Assembly: GCF_003332825.1 (NCBI RefSeq)
Contig: NZ_QIRF01000019.1
Location: forward strand, 1 to 64,000
Reading direction: 5' to 3'
Source: Dyella sp. C9
GTDB taxonomy: Bacteria > Pseudomonadota > Gammaproteobacteria > Xanthomonadales > Rhodanobacteraceae
Length of the DNA stretch: 64,000 bases
Part shown: piece by piece, positions 1-7,695 of the stretch
Layout: the number at the start of each line of letters is the position of its first letter
How positions within the stretch are numbered: position 1 is the first letter of the stretch
Program-made: the position numbers and the translations under genes
The notes under the pieces: generated by a model
What the model was told of the DNA's origin: nothing
Seen by the model: only the letters and a program-made list of their open reading frames with translations
The model's database searches: none

Positions 1-2
1 AC

Positions 3-1388
3 GCCCGCCGAATTCCGCCTTCAAAACGAACCGGAGACCTCTGGTCTTACGTGGCACTGATTAGCGGGGAGTCGACAAATCGGATGGGGATTGAAATCAA
101 GGCGACCATCGAGCATGAGAATTCAAAGCTCATGTCGTCCATCAAAGAGCAAGTCATTCAAGAGGACCACCTCTTCTCTGCTGCGATGGAAAAATTCTTT
201 CAGTCTAATCATTACACAAGCTTGGACATCACTCGCAAAGGGGTTTATCGGTTCTTTGCGCAAGCGTTCGTTGACATCGTCGGAGACAAACTTCTCTCTG
301 AAATTCTATACAAGGATATTTCACGCTATACCAATGCACTCAGGCACATTCCGCCCAACGCCAAGAAAAATCCCGACCTTGTTGGCAAGAGTTACCTGGA
401 CATCGTCAAGATAGCCCAGTCAAAGAATTTAAAACCCATCAAAACATCGACGCAATTTAAACACGTCAAGGCCATGCGCTCGTTCTTCCACTGGTGCATG
501 GAAGCGTTTGAGATGAAGCGCGATGTCACGTGCTGCGTTAAAGGCAGCGACTATACGAGAGACGAAGAACAGGCTCGAACTCCGTTCGATGGCGAAGATC
601 TCAAGAAAATTGGCACAGAGGAATTCGTCAAATCATTTAACAAGGCATGGAAGTTTTTCGCCATTCCGCTGGGGTACTACACCGGAGCGCGGATCAATGA
701 GATAGCGCAACTTCGTGTCGAAGATATCCATGACGTCCCCATCGGAGTAGATGAACGTGGCGCCCCCATCACTACCCCATGCATATCGCTCAATGCCTGT
801 CACAGGAAAAAGCTCAAAACACGCAACGCAAAACGCCTGGTTCCCATCCATGCAAAACTCATCGAGATTGGATTTCTAGAGCTGGTGAAGCACGTGAAAG
901 AGCTTGGCTTCAAGCACCTCTTTCCTGACCTACAGGGAAGACGAAGTCGCCCAGGTAGCTACATATCCTCGTGGTTTAACACCACACACTTGAAGAGCTG
1001 GTGTGGCATCGATGACGTCAGGAAGAAATTCCATTCTTTCAGGAACCACTTCATTACCTATGCAGAGTTGAGCGTGCACGTCCCGTACTCATCGCTCCTG
1101 GCGTTGGCAGGGCTAGGTCGGGGTCGAGACGTCGCATGGGTTCATTACATCAAGTCAGCGGACATTGTTGCCTGCAAGAAAGCCATGGATGCCATCCAGC
1201 TTCCAACCTTTGACTATCCGACCTTCGATGCCGCTCAGTTTGAAGGATATTTTGCAGACGAGTTGAAGTATGCAAGTCGAGACATCCTGACCTCTCCTCC
1301 CGAACCTAAAAAGAGAGGACGGCCAAGGAAAAAGAACATGCCCCCTCAAGAGCAAACGCAAGCCCTGACTCCCCCAGCCGGTCAGTAG
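3..1388 (+). CDS. Tyrosine recombinase/phage integrase, 5' end outside window
   Basis: Site-specific tyrosine recombinase, expected to catalyse integration or excision of the island. The frame is open to the left edge, so the true start is probably outside the window; the first in-window starts are a GTG at 51 and an ATG at 84. Numbering from the GTG, the catalytic set is Arg214 (in TGAR), His328 and Arg331 (in HSFR) and the nucleophile Tyr366 (in HYIKS). The usual second His, in a GH pair before the Tyr, is not seen; the matching stretch reads GLGRGR. The C-terminal tail carries KKRGRPRKK, an AT-hook-like basic motif unusual for this family. The N-terminal half should hold the SAM-like core-binding domain. 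It is convergent with the next minus-strand gene. The family call is firm; whether the enzyme is active is unknown. Confidence 0.85.
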   Translation, partial: ARRIPPSKRTGDLWSYVALISGESTNRMGIEIKATIEHENSKLMSSIKEQVIQEDHLFSAAMEKFFQSNHYTSLDITRKGVYRFFAQAFVDIVGDKLLSEILYKDISRYTNALRHIPPNAKKNPDLVGKSYLDIVKIAQSKNLKPIKTSTQFKHVKAMRSFFHWCMEAFEMKRDVTCCVKGSDYTRDEEQARTPFDGEDLKKIGTEEFVKSFNKAWKFFAIPLGYYTGARINEIAQLRVEDIHDVPIGVDERGAPITTPCISLNACHRKKLKTRNAKRLVPIHAKLIEIGFLELVKHVKELGFKHLFPDLQGRRSRPGSYISSWFNTTHLKSWCGIDDVRKKFHSFRNHFITYAELSVHVPYSSLLALAGLGRGRDVAWVHYIKSADIVACKKAMDAIQLPTFDYPTFDAAQFEGYFADELKYASRDILTSPPEPKKRGRPRKKNMPPQEQTQALTPPAGQ

Positions 1389-1453
1389 CCCTTTCGACGT
1401 GCTACATCAACCCAGGCAATTCAGCCAGAAGCCCAGCCTCAGCAAGGGTTAGA

Positions 1454-2140
1454 TCACACTTTTGCCCTGCGCTCGTAGAGCTCATTTGCAATCGCATCGG
1501 CCCAGATGTATCTGCTCTTTCCAGGCTTTACACCCTTACTTTCAGCCTCTTTATCGCCGAGATCTCCCAGCTCGATGAGCTTTTCTTCCATCTTCGGATA
1601 GATGGACTTCCATAGCTGGTAGTTCATCTCGGATGACGCATCGCCCTGCCGATAGCTGGCAAGCTCTTCATTGGCATCCCTGTATTTGAAGTCATGCTTC
1701 AACAGGAGATAGGCCCAAACACTTCGTGTATTGGCCACCCAAAATTTGGTTGGCGCAAGCATCATCGCCATCTCAGAACCGACACTTATCTTAAGGTTGC
1801 TGATGTTCGCGTCATAAATGTGCTTCACCATGGACTGCGAATTTTTGCTTTGCTTGAGGCTAACTGCCAAATCAAATATGGCCTCATCGGATGCAGAGTG
1901 AAGAATTTTGTATCCAAGCTCATGTTCGTCTGCACTGTAATTTGCACGCGCGCCATCGATGCCAAGCGCAAGCTTGACATAGGCCCGCCGGTTGCCTTCA
2001 TTAAGGTACGCGCGTAGCTGTTTGCCAGTGCTGACTCGCTCTTCGTAATGCGAACGCACCTTCGCTATATCGAGGTAACCCAATCGAGTTTTGGGAGCAC
2101 CCAGATCCAGAGACCCACTTAAGTTAATTCTTTTTGGCAT
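1454..2140 (-). CDS. Hypothetical protein, island cargo
   Basis: A 228-residue soluble protein that I do not recognise. It has a basic N-terminus (MPKRINLSG), mixed alpha-helical composition, and no signal peptide or transmembrane segment. I chose the ATG at 2140 because GGGGAGG lies six bases upstream; the frame stays open to 2203 but has no comparable ribosome site there. It lies about 94 bp downstream of the HTH regulator gene on the same strand, so the two may be co-transcribed. The base composition is lower in GC than the chromosome to the right, consistent with transfer. Confidence 0.6.
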   Translation of the reverse strand: MPKRINLSGSLDLGAPKTRLGYLDIAKVRSHYEERVSTGKQLRAYLNEGNRRAYVKLALGIDGARANYSADEHELGYKILHSASDEAIFDLAVSLKQSKNSQSMVKHIYDANISNLKISVGSEMAMMLAPTKFWVANTRSVWAYLLLKHDFKYRDANEELASYRQGDASSEMNYQLWKSIYPKMEEKLIELGDLGDKEAESKGVKPGKSRYIWADAIANELYERRAKV

Positions 2141-2234
2141 TCGAACCTCCCCGTCAAATTTGCTACGTTTTCCCCAATCTTGGGTACTGACGCTGGTTAG
2201 CAATGACGCTTACCCAACAGCCGTCTGTCCATGA

Positions 2235-2534
2235 TCACAACCTCTTCTTGTCCTTCCGCTCAATACGGGGAGCTGGTTCGATTCGCCCATCCAGAGTTCG
2301 CTTTTCCAACTCTGCCTCTAGCTGTGCCATTGAGACCCCGTAGAGCTTGCAGAGGTCACGGAGGACGAGATGATCAACCCCCCTGCTCCCTATCTCCATG
2401 TCCGACACCCCCGTCTGGCTGATGCCCAGATGTTCTGAGACCGCCGCTTGGGTGAGCCCTGCCTTGAGACGGTATTCCTTGAGCAACGTGATGAGGATGA
2501 CGTGTTCAGGACGGTAGACGGATGTGGGTTTCAT
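2235..2534 (-). CDS. Small XRE-type helix-turn-helix regulator
   Basis: A 99-residue DNA-binding protein. Residues about 10-75 form an HTH_XRE/Cro-type domain: LLKEYRLKAGLTQAAVSEHL, then GISQTGVSDMEIGSRGVD, ending in LYGVSMAQLE. The C-terminal tail is short and basic. I took the start at MKPTSV (2534), because the extension to 2885 runs antisense through the neighbouring membrane-protein gene and does not look like protein. It is divergent from that gene (2652) with 117 bp between, so it may control it and itself. Such small regulators commonly control transfer or integrase genes of mobile elements; the target here is an inference. Confidence 0.75.
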   Translation of the reverse strand: MKPTSVYRPEHVILITLLKEYRLKAGLTQAAVSEHLGISQTGVSDMEIGSRGVDHLVLRDLCKLYGVSMAQLEAELEKRTLDGRIEPAPRIERKDKKRL

Positions 2535-2651
2535 CGAAGCTGGTTCCGAGAAGGCCAGCCAAGTCTTTATCCCTATTTCATTTACCTGAGTTTCATGCAC
2601 GTATCCCAAAAACAGGTTAGATTGGTTTCGCCATGGGAACCAGGGGTACAT

Positions 2652-3410
2652 ATGAACCAGCAAGGGGTTGCGGTCAGCGCCGTTATTTTGGGAGTGGTGG
2701 TTGGGGTGGGACTGAGCTTGGCCCAACACGCGCATCTGGCCTTGCTTGGACTGGTTCTGGTTGGATGGGGCATCTCCAGACTCATCCAAATTAACAAGAA
2801 GGAACGCAAGGTCTACCAGAGCAGCTCGTATACGGCCCAAGAGGAATCGGACGGCCAAATCCGATTCGACGTACATGCCGCCCAACGTCGGAGCTTCACC
2901 ATCCCTGCGGCCATTTTCCTTGGCTTGATGATGGCCGCCATCGTTGGAGTGGTCACCGGGGTGATGGTTGGATTCAACGGCAGCCCCTTTCTTTTGCTGC
3001 TGTCACCGATTGCCGGTATCGGTTTTGCCTTGGCCGTGTTGCACAGGAATGCAGACCGTCGAGAATGTGCTATCGATAGACGCAGCTATGCGTCAACCCA
3101 CACCATCAACTATCCCGACCCAGCCAAAGACTTTGCACTGACCATGGTGCAGGTTGGCAACATCGACCGTCTTCGGATTCAGCAGTCGATTGCTAACAAA
3201 ATCCTTGTGCAGGTTGCCGGTGTAAGCCCAGGTGCGGCTGTCCAAAGTTGGGGCGAACGGGCACGAGCCAAGTGGGCAAACTGGTTTGCAGACCATTCTT
3301 ATACGCTGGAAATCCACGCACAAGGCAAACGCCACGTGGTGGCCGGTGGCATGGACGAAGTGACCGCAAATGGCCTGATGCAGGCCCTCAGCCGAAAGCT
3401 CAGCATTTAA
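2652..3410 (+). CDS. Hypothetical membrane protein
   Basis: A 252-residue inner-membrane protein of unknown function. Two hydrophobic segments lie near the N-terminus (about residues 6-40), followed by a charged loop. A second hydrophobic pair follows at about 80-130 (FLGLMMAAIVGVVTGVMVGF and the stretch after it). The C-terminal half of about 120 residues is soluble. The start at 2652 is supported by AGGGG about eight bases upstream; the longer frame from 2448 overlaps the divergent HTH gene and is rejected. The stop is 15 bp from the next lipoprotein gene, so the two probably form an operon whose transcripts end at the hairpin at 3878-3911. Confidence 0.65.
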   Translation: MNQQGVAVSAVILGVVVGVGLSLAQHAHLALLGLVLVGWGISRLIQINKKERKVYQSSSYTAQEESDGQIRFDVHAAQRRSFTIPAAIFLGLMMAAIVGVVTGVMVGFNGSPFLLLLSPIAGIGFALAVLHRNADRRECAIDRRSYASTHTINYPDPAKDFALTMVQVGNIDRLRIQQSIANKILVQVAGVSPGAAVQSWGERARAKWANWFADHSYTLEIHAQGKRHVVAGGMDEVTANGLMQALSRKLSI

Positions 3411-3425
3411 ACCATCAGGGAAGAC

Positions 3426-3743
3426 ATGATGAAAGCTTTTTATGCGCTGTCAATGATGTTGCCCATCGCATTGCTGTTGACCGGATGTGGCCCATCTGGT
3501 CCGACTGACGATGATGTTCTGAATGCTTGGAAGGAGAGGACTGCATTGTGGAAGAAGATTGGGCAAGACACGCTTCCTCTCCCACCTCAAGCCATGGTTG
3601 ATGGATGCAAGCGTGACCCCAATCCCCCTATCGACAAGGGCGTCTACTTCATGTGCTACATCCAGTTGAACGGTAAGGATGACCCAAACCGCAATCCTAT
3701 CCGCTTGCAACGAAACCCCGATGGAAAATGGAGCGCATGGTGA
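3426..3743 (+). CDS. Small predicted lipoprotein
   Basis: A 105-residue protein with a classical lipoprotein signal: a basic start (MMKAF), a hydrophobic core and the lipobox LLTGC, giving Cys21 as the lipidated residue after signal peptidase II cleavage. The mature part is hydrophilic with two further cysteines (Cys49 and Cys65) that could pair in the periplasm. It closely follows the membrane-protein gene at 2652. Small lipoproteins on mobile elements often act in entry exclusion or envelope anchoring of transfer machinery; nothing in the sequence proves that here. Translation may begin at either of the two adjacent ATG codons (3426 or 3429). Confidence 0.65.
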   Translation: MMKAFYALSMMLPIALLLTGCGPSGPTDDDVLNAWKERTALWKKIGQDTLPLPPQAMVDGCKRDPNPPIDKGVYFMCYIQLNGKDDPNRNPIRLQRNPDGKWSAW

Positions 3744-3765
3744 GCAACTAGGCTACCCATCGATG

Positions 3766-5400
3766 CTAGGGATGCATGCCATCCTTCTTCGTCGGTGATG
3801 AAGTCAACCCAAGCGACTGAACCTCATCAATCGGTTCCGAAGCTTCAAACATTGTCGGAAGCTGCTCTTTCACCAAAGCCCTACCGGAGTCAGGTAGGGC
3901 TTTTATTATTTCTGGAAACAAAACGGACTGGCCATGTAGCTTGACGACCGCATTCCTGATCGTTGCCACCACATCAGCTTGCCTGGTCTTTAAAGCACTG
4001 GCTTCCAGCTCCAGTGTGACCACCTCAGATGCATGTTGGGCGATGGACCTCTTCAAGGACTGAACGTGTTCATCATGCCGACGAACTTCGTCTCGAAGAC
4101 GCCCATGCTCCGGCAAGGGTGAACCACCCATGCTGGCAAACATTCGCACTCGCCAACGGTGGTCTTCCTCCCATCGACTCAGCCGAACCTGAGCTTTGCT
4201 TCGATGTTGATGACTTTGGTCAGCCTGGTACTCAGCGCTGAGCTTTTCCGCACGTGCAACTTCGATGGATTTTAATACTTCATCCAGTTGCTGCATGAGT
4301 TCGTGGTAGACAGCAAAGGCCTTATCCAGCGCTTCGACAAGCACCAGCGAACGTTCGAGTTCATCCGCTTCTTCTTTGTTCTTGGGGGAGGGTGCCGATG
4401 CTCGAAGCCGATATGCCAAAGACCCTTGGCGCGTTATGAAGGGTTGCGTAACAGCAGGAGATTTCCGACTTTTAAAATGGGAAGTGGCGAACTTCGGTAG
4501 CGCCTCTGTTTGGCGTTGTGAGCCCTTCCCACCTTCACGCCTCACATCCCGAAGGGCCTGGACATGTTGAGCATCCAGAGACCCTGCATGTGCCTTCTCG
4601 TAGACCCGCGCCATCACCAATGCCTCACGAAGGTTGTCACCCTTGCTCGTGTACACGCCACGACGTTCCAGGGCAGTGGCGCCCTGCCCAAGGGTTGGCT
4701 GTGGGGTGATGGTTACCCCAAGGCGCTTGTAGCTCTTGTACTCATACTTGGCATCCGAGCCAGCCTTCCTCGCGTAATCATTGGCAAGTTCACTCCACCG
4801 GCAGTTGAGCAGTTCGATGAAGGCCGACCCCAAGTGCTGTTTTGAAAACTCATGAAGCTTGGGACCGAAACCCATACTTGCCGCGCCCTTTCCATCATCT
4901 CCTTCTGCAACATCCAGTAGAGGGCGCGTCGGAAAATAAAGATGTGCGTGGAATCCCTGCCGCTCGATGGGCTTGAGGTTGCCCAGCGCATCACGATCAG
5001 CATCGCGATGGAGCCCCAAGGAAACAGGCGTGTTCAATTCATCACAGATGAAGCGGGCCATTTCCTCAGCCAGACCCCCTGCATCCTGGTCTGATAGCCC
5101 CAGCGGGAGGGGGATTCTGTAATCCCTGGCAACCTGCGAGTCACAACGTCGCTCAGCCCGCTCAACGCGACTCCAAAGCTCCTGAGGGTCTGTACACCAC
5201 GAAGGTGAACCTGTCGGAGCAACGGTCAGTGCGCGAACGATTTCTTCGCCCAAAGCCCGCTTCTGAAAATCGTGCCAACACTTCTGCCGTTCATCATATA
5301 AGCGCAGACCAAGCCGGTAAGCCGCACCGGCTACAGCAGAGTGACCTTTCGAGCGTGAGTGAACTTCAAGATGGGGTCTTGCGTGGGCGTGAATATCCAT
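3766..5400 (-). CDS. mobA: MobA/MobL-family relaxase
   Basis: A relaxase expected to nick the element at oriT and pilot single-stranded DNA during mobilization. It has 544 residues. The N-terminal 160 match the MobA/MobL family: HSRSKGHSAVAGAAYR near residues 14-29, an alanine/tyrosine helix typical of the family, WSRVERAERRCDSQVAR at about 76-92, and the metal-binding histidines His131, His151 and His153 (in GFHAHLYFPTR). The long C-terminus is charged and helical, probably coiled coil, as in MobA proteins that carry extra domains. AGGAC lies just before the ATG. Two perfect inverted repeats lie directly upstream (5437-5455 and 5483-5499) and may be oriT or autoregulatory sites. The 3' end of the gene contains a hairpin acting in the opposite direction. 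Confidence 0.8.
   Translation of the reverse strand: MDIHAHARPHLEVHSRSKGHSAVAGAAYRLGLRLYDERQKCWHDFQKRALGEEIVRALTVAPTGSPSWCTDPQELWSRVERAERRCDSQVARDYRIPLPLGLSDQDAGGLAEEMARFICDELNTPVSLGLHRDADRDALGNLKPIERQGFHAHLYFPTRPLLDVAEGDDGKGAASMGFGPKLHEFSKQHLGSAFIELLNCRWSELANDYARKAGSDAKYEYKSYKRLGVTITPQPTLGQGATALERRGVYTSKGDNLREALVMARVYEKAHAGSLDAQHVQALRDVRREGGKGSQRQTEALPKFATSHFKSRKSPAVTQPFITRQGSLAYRLRASAPSPKNKEEADELERSLVLVEALDKAFAVYHELMQQLDEVLKSIEVARAEKLSAEYQADQSHQHRSKAQVRLSRWEEDHRWRVRMFASMGGSPLPEHGRLRDEVRRHDEHVQSLKRSIAQHASEVVTLELEASALKTRQADVVATIRNAVVKLHGQSVLFPEIIKALPDSGRALVKEQLPTMFEASEPIDEVQSLGLTSSPTKKDGMHP
3875..3911 (+). terminator. Intrinsic terminator inside the 3' end of the relaxase gene
   Basis: On the plus strand GCCCTACC (3878-3885) and GGTAGGGC (3893-3900) form an eight-pair stem with a seven-base loop, followed at once by TTTTATTATTT. 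It would end transcripts of the 2652-3743 pair. It lies inside the convergent relaxase coding sequence, where the same bases encode a peptide. Confidence 0.75.
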
Positions 5401-5436
5401 AGGTGTCCTCCGTGACAGCGTCTTAGTGTCTCTGAT

Positions 5437-5455
5437 CAGGTCAATCCGTGACCTG
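5437..5455. promoter_or_regulatory. Perfect inverted repeat upstream of the relaxase gene
   Basis: CAGGTCA (5437-5443) and TGACCTG (5449-5455) are perfect seven-base arms around ATCCG, only 37 bp before the relaxase start codon. The position suits an operator or part of an oriT; which one cannot be told from sequence alone. Confidence 0.5.
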
Positions 5456-5482
5456 CATTACATCCAAGCAGATTATCGAGAG

Positions 5483-5499
5483 CTGTCAAGGCATGACAG
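5483..5499. promoter_or_regulatory. Second inverted repeat upstream of the relaxase gene
   Basis: CTGTCA (5483-5488) and TGACAG (5494-5499) flank AGGCA. It has the same geometry (five-base spacer) and the same inner TCA/TGA ends as the repeat at 5437-5455, 28 bp away, suggesting two related protein-binding sites. Confidence 0.4.
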
Positions 5500-5504
5500 G
5501 CAAT

Positions 5505-5533
5505 AAAAAAGCCAACCTTGAAGAGGGTTGGCT
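5505..5533 (-). terminator. Intrinsic terminator of the integrase-led operon
   Basis: Read on the minus strand, AAGCCAACC, a seven-base loop and GGTTGGCTT form a strong stem, followed by TTTTTTATT. It lies downstream of the last gene of the minus-strand run (stop at 5793) and upstream of the relaxase gene, so it should separate the two transcription units. Confidence 0.75.
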
Positions 5534-5677
5534 TGATAAGGCTCTGGATTCTGACTTGGCCTTGAGCGGAGTGTTGGAACAACACATAGACGCGCTCTCG
5601 CTTGGATGTAAAACCAGGCTCTTGATAAAAGATAAAATCAAGAAAGGATGTAGAAGAGACATCCCTTTGAGATTAAG

Positions 5678-5791
5678 ATGAATAAGACAACGAACAACGA
5701 TCAAATAGCAAAATACACTTACTTCTTTCAGGTATTCGGAGCGAGTCTCTTATTACTCGCGGCAGCAATAGCCATCTGGAAATCCCTATAA
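5678..5791 (+). CDS. Possible 37-residue single-span membrane peptide
   Basis: A short frame beginning MNKTTNND, followed by one hydrophobic segment (FQVFGASLLLLAAAIAIW) and a basic end. The composition resembles small membrane peptides, including type I toxins, but no antisense RNA or regulator is evident. The ribosome site is weak (GAG six bases before the ATG). Its ATG overlaps the stop of a longer frame from 5448, which I do not trust. It converges on the membrane-protein gene ending at 5793. It could be a chance frame. Confidence 0.3.
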   Translation: MNKTTNNDQIAKYTYFFQVFGASLLLLAAAIAIWKSL

Positions 5792-5792
5792 C

Positions 5793-6407
5793 CTATCCGT
5801 TACCGGCCACCCACATAAGGATAATAATTAACAACATCAGAGAAAGACAACCGATAAGCACCTGCGGAGTATTACCCCTATATCTCCACCTTGTATCATC
5901 AGACTTATTAAATGAAGCAACATAGGCGAATAGGCAACAGGCAGAAAACAAGCAAATAGACCATCCGAAAACCTTTGGGTCGAACTTGGCTGCCAGATAA
6001 GCAATGAGAGCCCCAAATAGTACGCCAGATGACCACAGGTACGACTTAAAATCCCCCATCACTTCTGAACTTTCGTCCTGGCAACAGCAACATTTCTTCA
6101 ATGATTTATCAGTCAACTTCGTTGCACGCTTCACCAAGCCGATGCCAACGATGATTGCGGCAACGCAGGGAGCCGAGAAGGCTAAATAGTCCGCCAGCTC
6201 TTCTGGCTTCTTTAATAATGACACCACTACCGCAACCGAACCAAAAGATACCATCTCAAGTATAAGAAGGACCCATATATCGTGTGGACTCCAGGTTTTC
6301 CTTCCCGCCTTTTTTGGATTATCTAAGACGTAAAGAGTAATACTAGAAATGACAATAATTGAGCCCAACCAAATTACAAGATTCTGTACAAGTTTTAATT
6401 CGATCAT
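5793..6407 (-). CDS. Hypothetical multi-span membrane protein with CCCC cluster
   Basis: A 204-residue membrane protein with about five or six hydrophobic segments (near residues 7-27, 43-64, 75-93, 123-142, 149-168 and 187-203). A loop between the third and fourth spans carries four consecutive cysteines (106-109, KKCCCCQDE), which could bind metal or be lipid-modified. I chose the ATG at 6407, which has GAGG seven bases upstream; the frame is open to 6422. It is the last gene of the minus-strand run that starts with the integrase, 33 bp after the previous gene, and is followed by an intrinsic terminator. I do not recognise the family. Confidence 0.6.
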   Translation of the reverse strand: MIELKLVQNLVIWLGSIIVISSITLYVLDNPKKAGRKTWSPHDIWVLLILEMVSFGSVAVVVSLLKKPEELADYLAFSAPCVAAIIVGIGLVKRATKLTDKSLKKCCCCQDESSEVMGDFKSYLWSSGVLFGALIAYLAAKFDPKVFGWSICLFSACCLFAYVASFNKSDDTRWRYRGNTPQVLIGCLSLMLLIIILMWVAGNG

Positions 6408-6440
6408 AATCGCCTCATGCAAAAATGAAGGAAAATTTAT

Positions 6441-7199
6441 TCAATCGAAGTCCAGACTGACAGTGGTAAGAATCACCCCATTTACGTGACCCGCCACCCC
6501 TTCTTCCTTTTCGCGAACATCCCCCGTGTCCTCTAAGGTGAACACGTTCATCATTCGCCCATCATCCCTGGATATCTCAGCAAAGATGCACCGCCTGTCT
6601 CGCGGATTACTCACAATCGCGCAGTGATTGGCCTCAAGTAGCTGTATGCCGACCCTTCGGCAAAGCCTCCCCAGGTACACCATGCCTTCGACATGATCAC
6701 AATCACCAAACGGCTTGCCGCAGATGGAACACCGCCCAATCGTGGAGGTGAATGCTGCGCTGTTGTAATGCGTCCATGGAGGGAAGACTGTGTCCCGGAC
6801 CTTCTCTAAGAACTCCTCAACACGCCGCACCCCAACGTGATCCTCAATCTTCAACGCAACATCTTTGTATTCTTGGGCATCAACTAGGCAGCACCAAGCT
6901 TTCTGATGGTTATCTTCTTTAAGATGCATCCACATCCTGATAGAAGACTGCACACATCGAAGCATGCACTGGAAGTGGAAGAGAAGATTCGCAAAGCGCT
7001 CATCACCGCGCGAAGCAACTTGATGTTTAAAACCTTTGATGTAGCCGATGTACTCGTCAATTTCTAGAACCTTCTCCTGCTGCAAACGAGACGAGCGAAC
7101 AAGAAGGTTCAGTGAATTTGCCGAATCTATGAAGCTGTTGTAGCTATCAATGATGTCTTGCGAAGAGCACACATCCTCACCAAACCAATCAGTCCTCAT
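6441..7199 (-). CDS. Hypothetical protein with Cys/His metal-binding motif
   Basis: A 252-residue soluble protein. Residues 157-180 hold C157-x2-C160-x6-C167-x1-H169-x10-C180 (RCSICGKPFGDCDHVEG and then YLGRLC), a compact Cys/His cluster likely to bind zinc. The first 140 residues are helical and charged. The start at 7199 overlaps the end of the upstream gene by 11 bases, indicating translational coupling; the frame extends to 7259, but a longer overlap is unlikely. It sits in the integrase-led run between an unknown protein and a membrane protein. Function is unknown; a regulatory or nucleic-acid-binding role is possible. Confidence 0.6.
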   Translation of the reverse strand: MRTDWFGEDVCSSQDIIDSYNSFIDSANSLNLLVRSSRLQQEKVLEIDEYIGYIKGFKHQVASRGDERFANLLFHFQCMLRCVQSSIRMWMHLKEDNHQKAWCCLVDAQEYKDVALKIEDHVGVRRVEEFLEKVRDTVFPPWTHYNSAAFTSTIGRCSICGKPFGDCDHVEGMVYLGRLCRRVGIQLLEANHCAIVSNPRDRRCIFAEISRDDGRMMNVFTLEDTGDVREKEEGVAGHVNGVILTTVSLDFD

Positions 7200-7668
7200 G
7201 CTTGATGGCCTTAAGGAAAGCAGGAGCGACACTCGCAAGACCTTCCAAGGGACCCTCATAGGTCACACTAACGTACTTCTCTTCCTCGGTTTCCCTTGAT
7301 AAGAAAGTCGCCTTGACTGTCGGCGCCTTGTCACCAACAAAGGTCTCCTTGGCAAAGTTGACGATGACTTCCAAGAGCATCTTCACCAAATCTGGATTTT
7401 CGACAACCTGACCAACACCAAACAGGAAAGCCGGTAGAAACACATCCACTGACTGCTGTGTGTACAACCTTTCCGGCTTCGTGAGGTAGTCAAGCGCAAG
7501 GTGCCCTCTTGCATACTTATAGAAGGACATCGAAGTTGAGCTGTACTCGTACTTTGATGGCGATGCTTTCATATTCGCGGGAAGGATGGTTACGGGGTGG
7601 TCCGCCATCACTTCGCCACCGAAACGTAGGCGCTCAATCTCAACCGTCAACTTCCCTTCATCACTCAT
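7189..7668 (-). CDS. Hypothetical protein, coupled to the Cys/His protein
   Basis: A 159-residue soluble protein without recognisable domain, signal peptide or membrane span. The N-terminal half is predicted beta-rich (LTVEIERLRFGGEV). The middle has a helical hydrophobic stretch (LPAFLFGVGQVVENPDLVKM) and the end is again beta-like. AAGGGTGG lies just upstream of the ATG. Its stop overlaps the following gene by 11 bases, so the two products are probably made together and may interact. It is part of the integrase-led run. Confidence 0.6.
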   Translation of the reverse strand: MSDEGKLTVEIERLRFGGEVMADHPVTILPANMKASPSKYEYSSTSMSFYKYARGHLALDYLTKPERLYTQQSVDVFLPAFLFGVGQVVENPDLVKMLLEVIVNFAKETFVGDKAPTVKATFLSRETEEEKYVSVTYEGPLEGLASVAPAFLKAIKHED

Positions 7669-7695
7669 CTAGCCACCCTTGTCCGTATACGAAAA

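Noticed and set aside
5448..5681. 77-codon frame in the relaxase upstream region
   Set aside because: It runs through the inverted repeat and the operon terminator hairpin, starts at a GTG without a ribosome site, and has no recognisable features.
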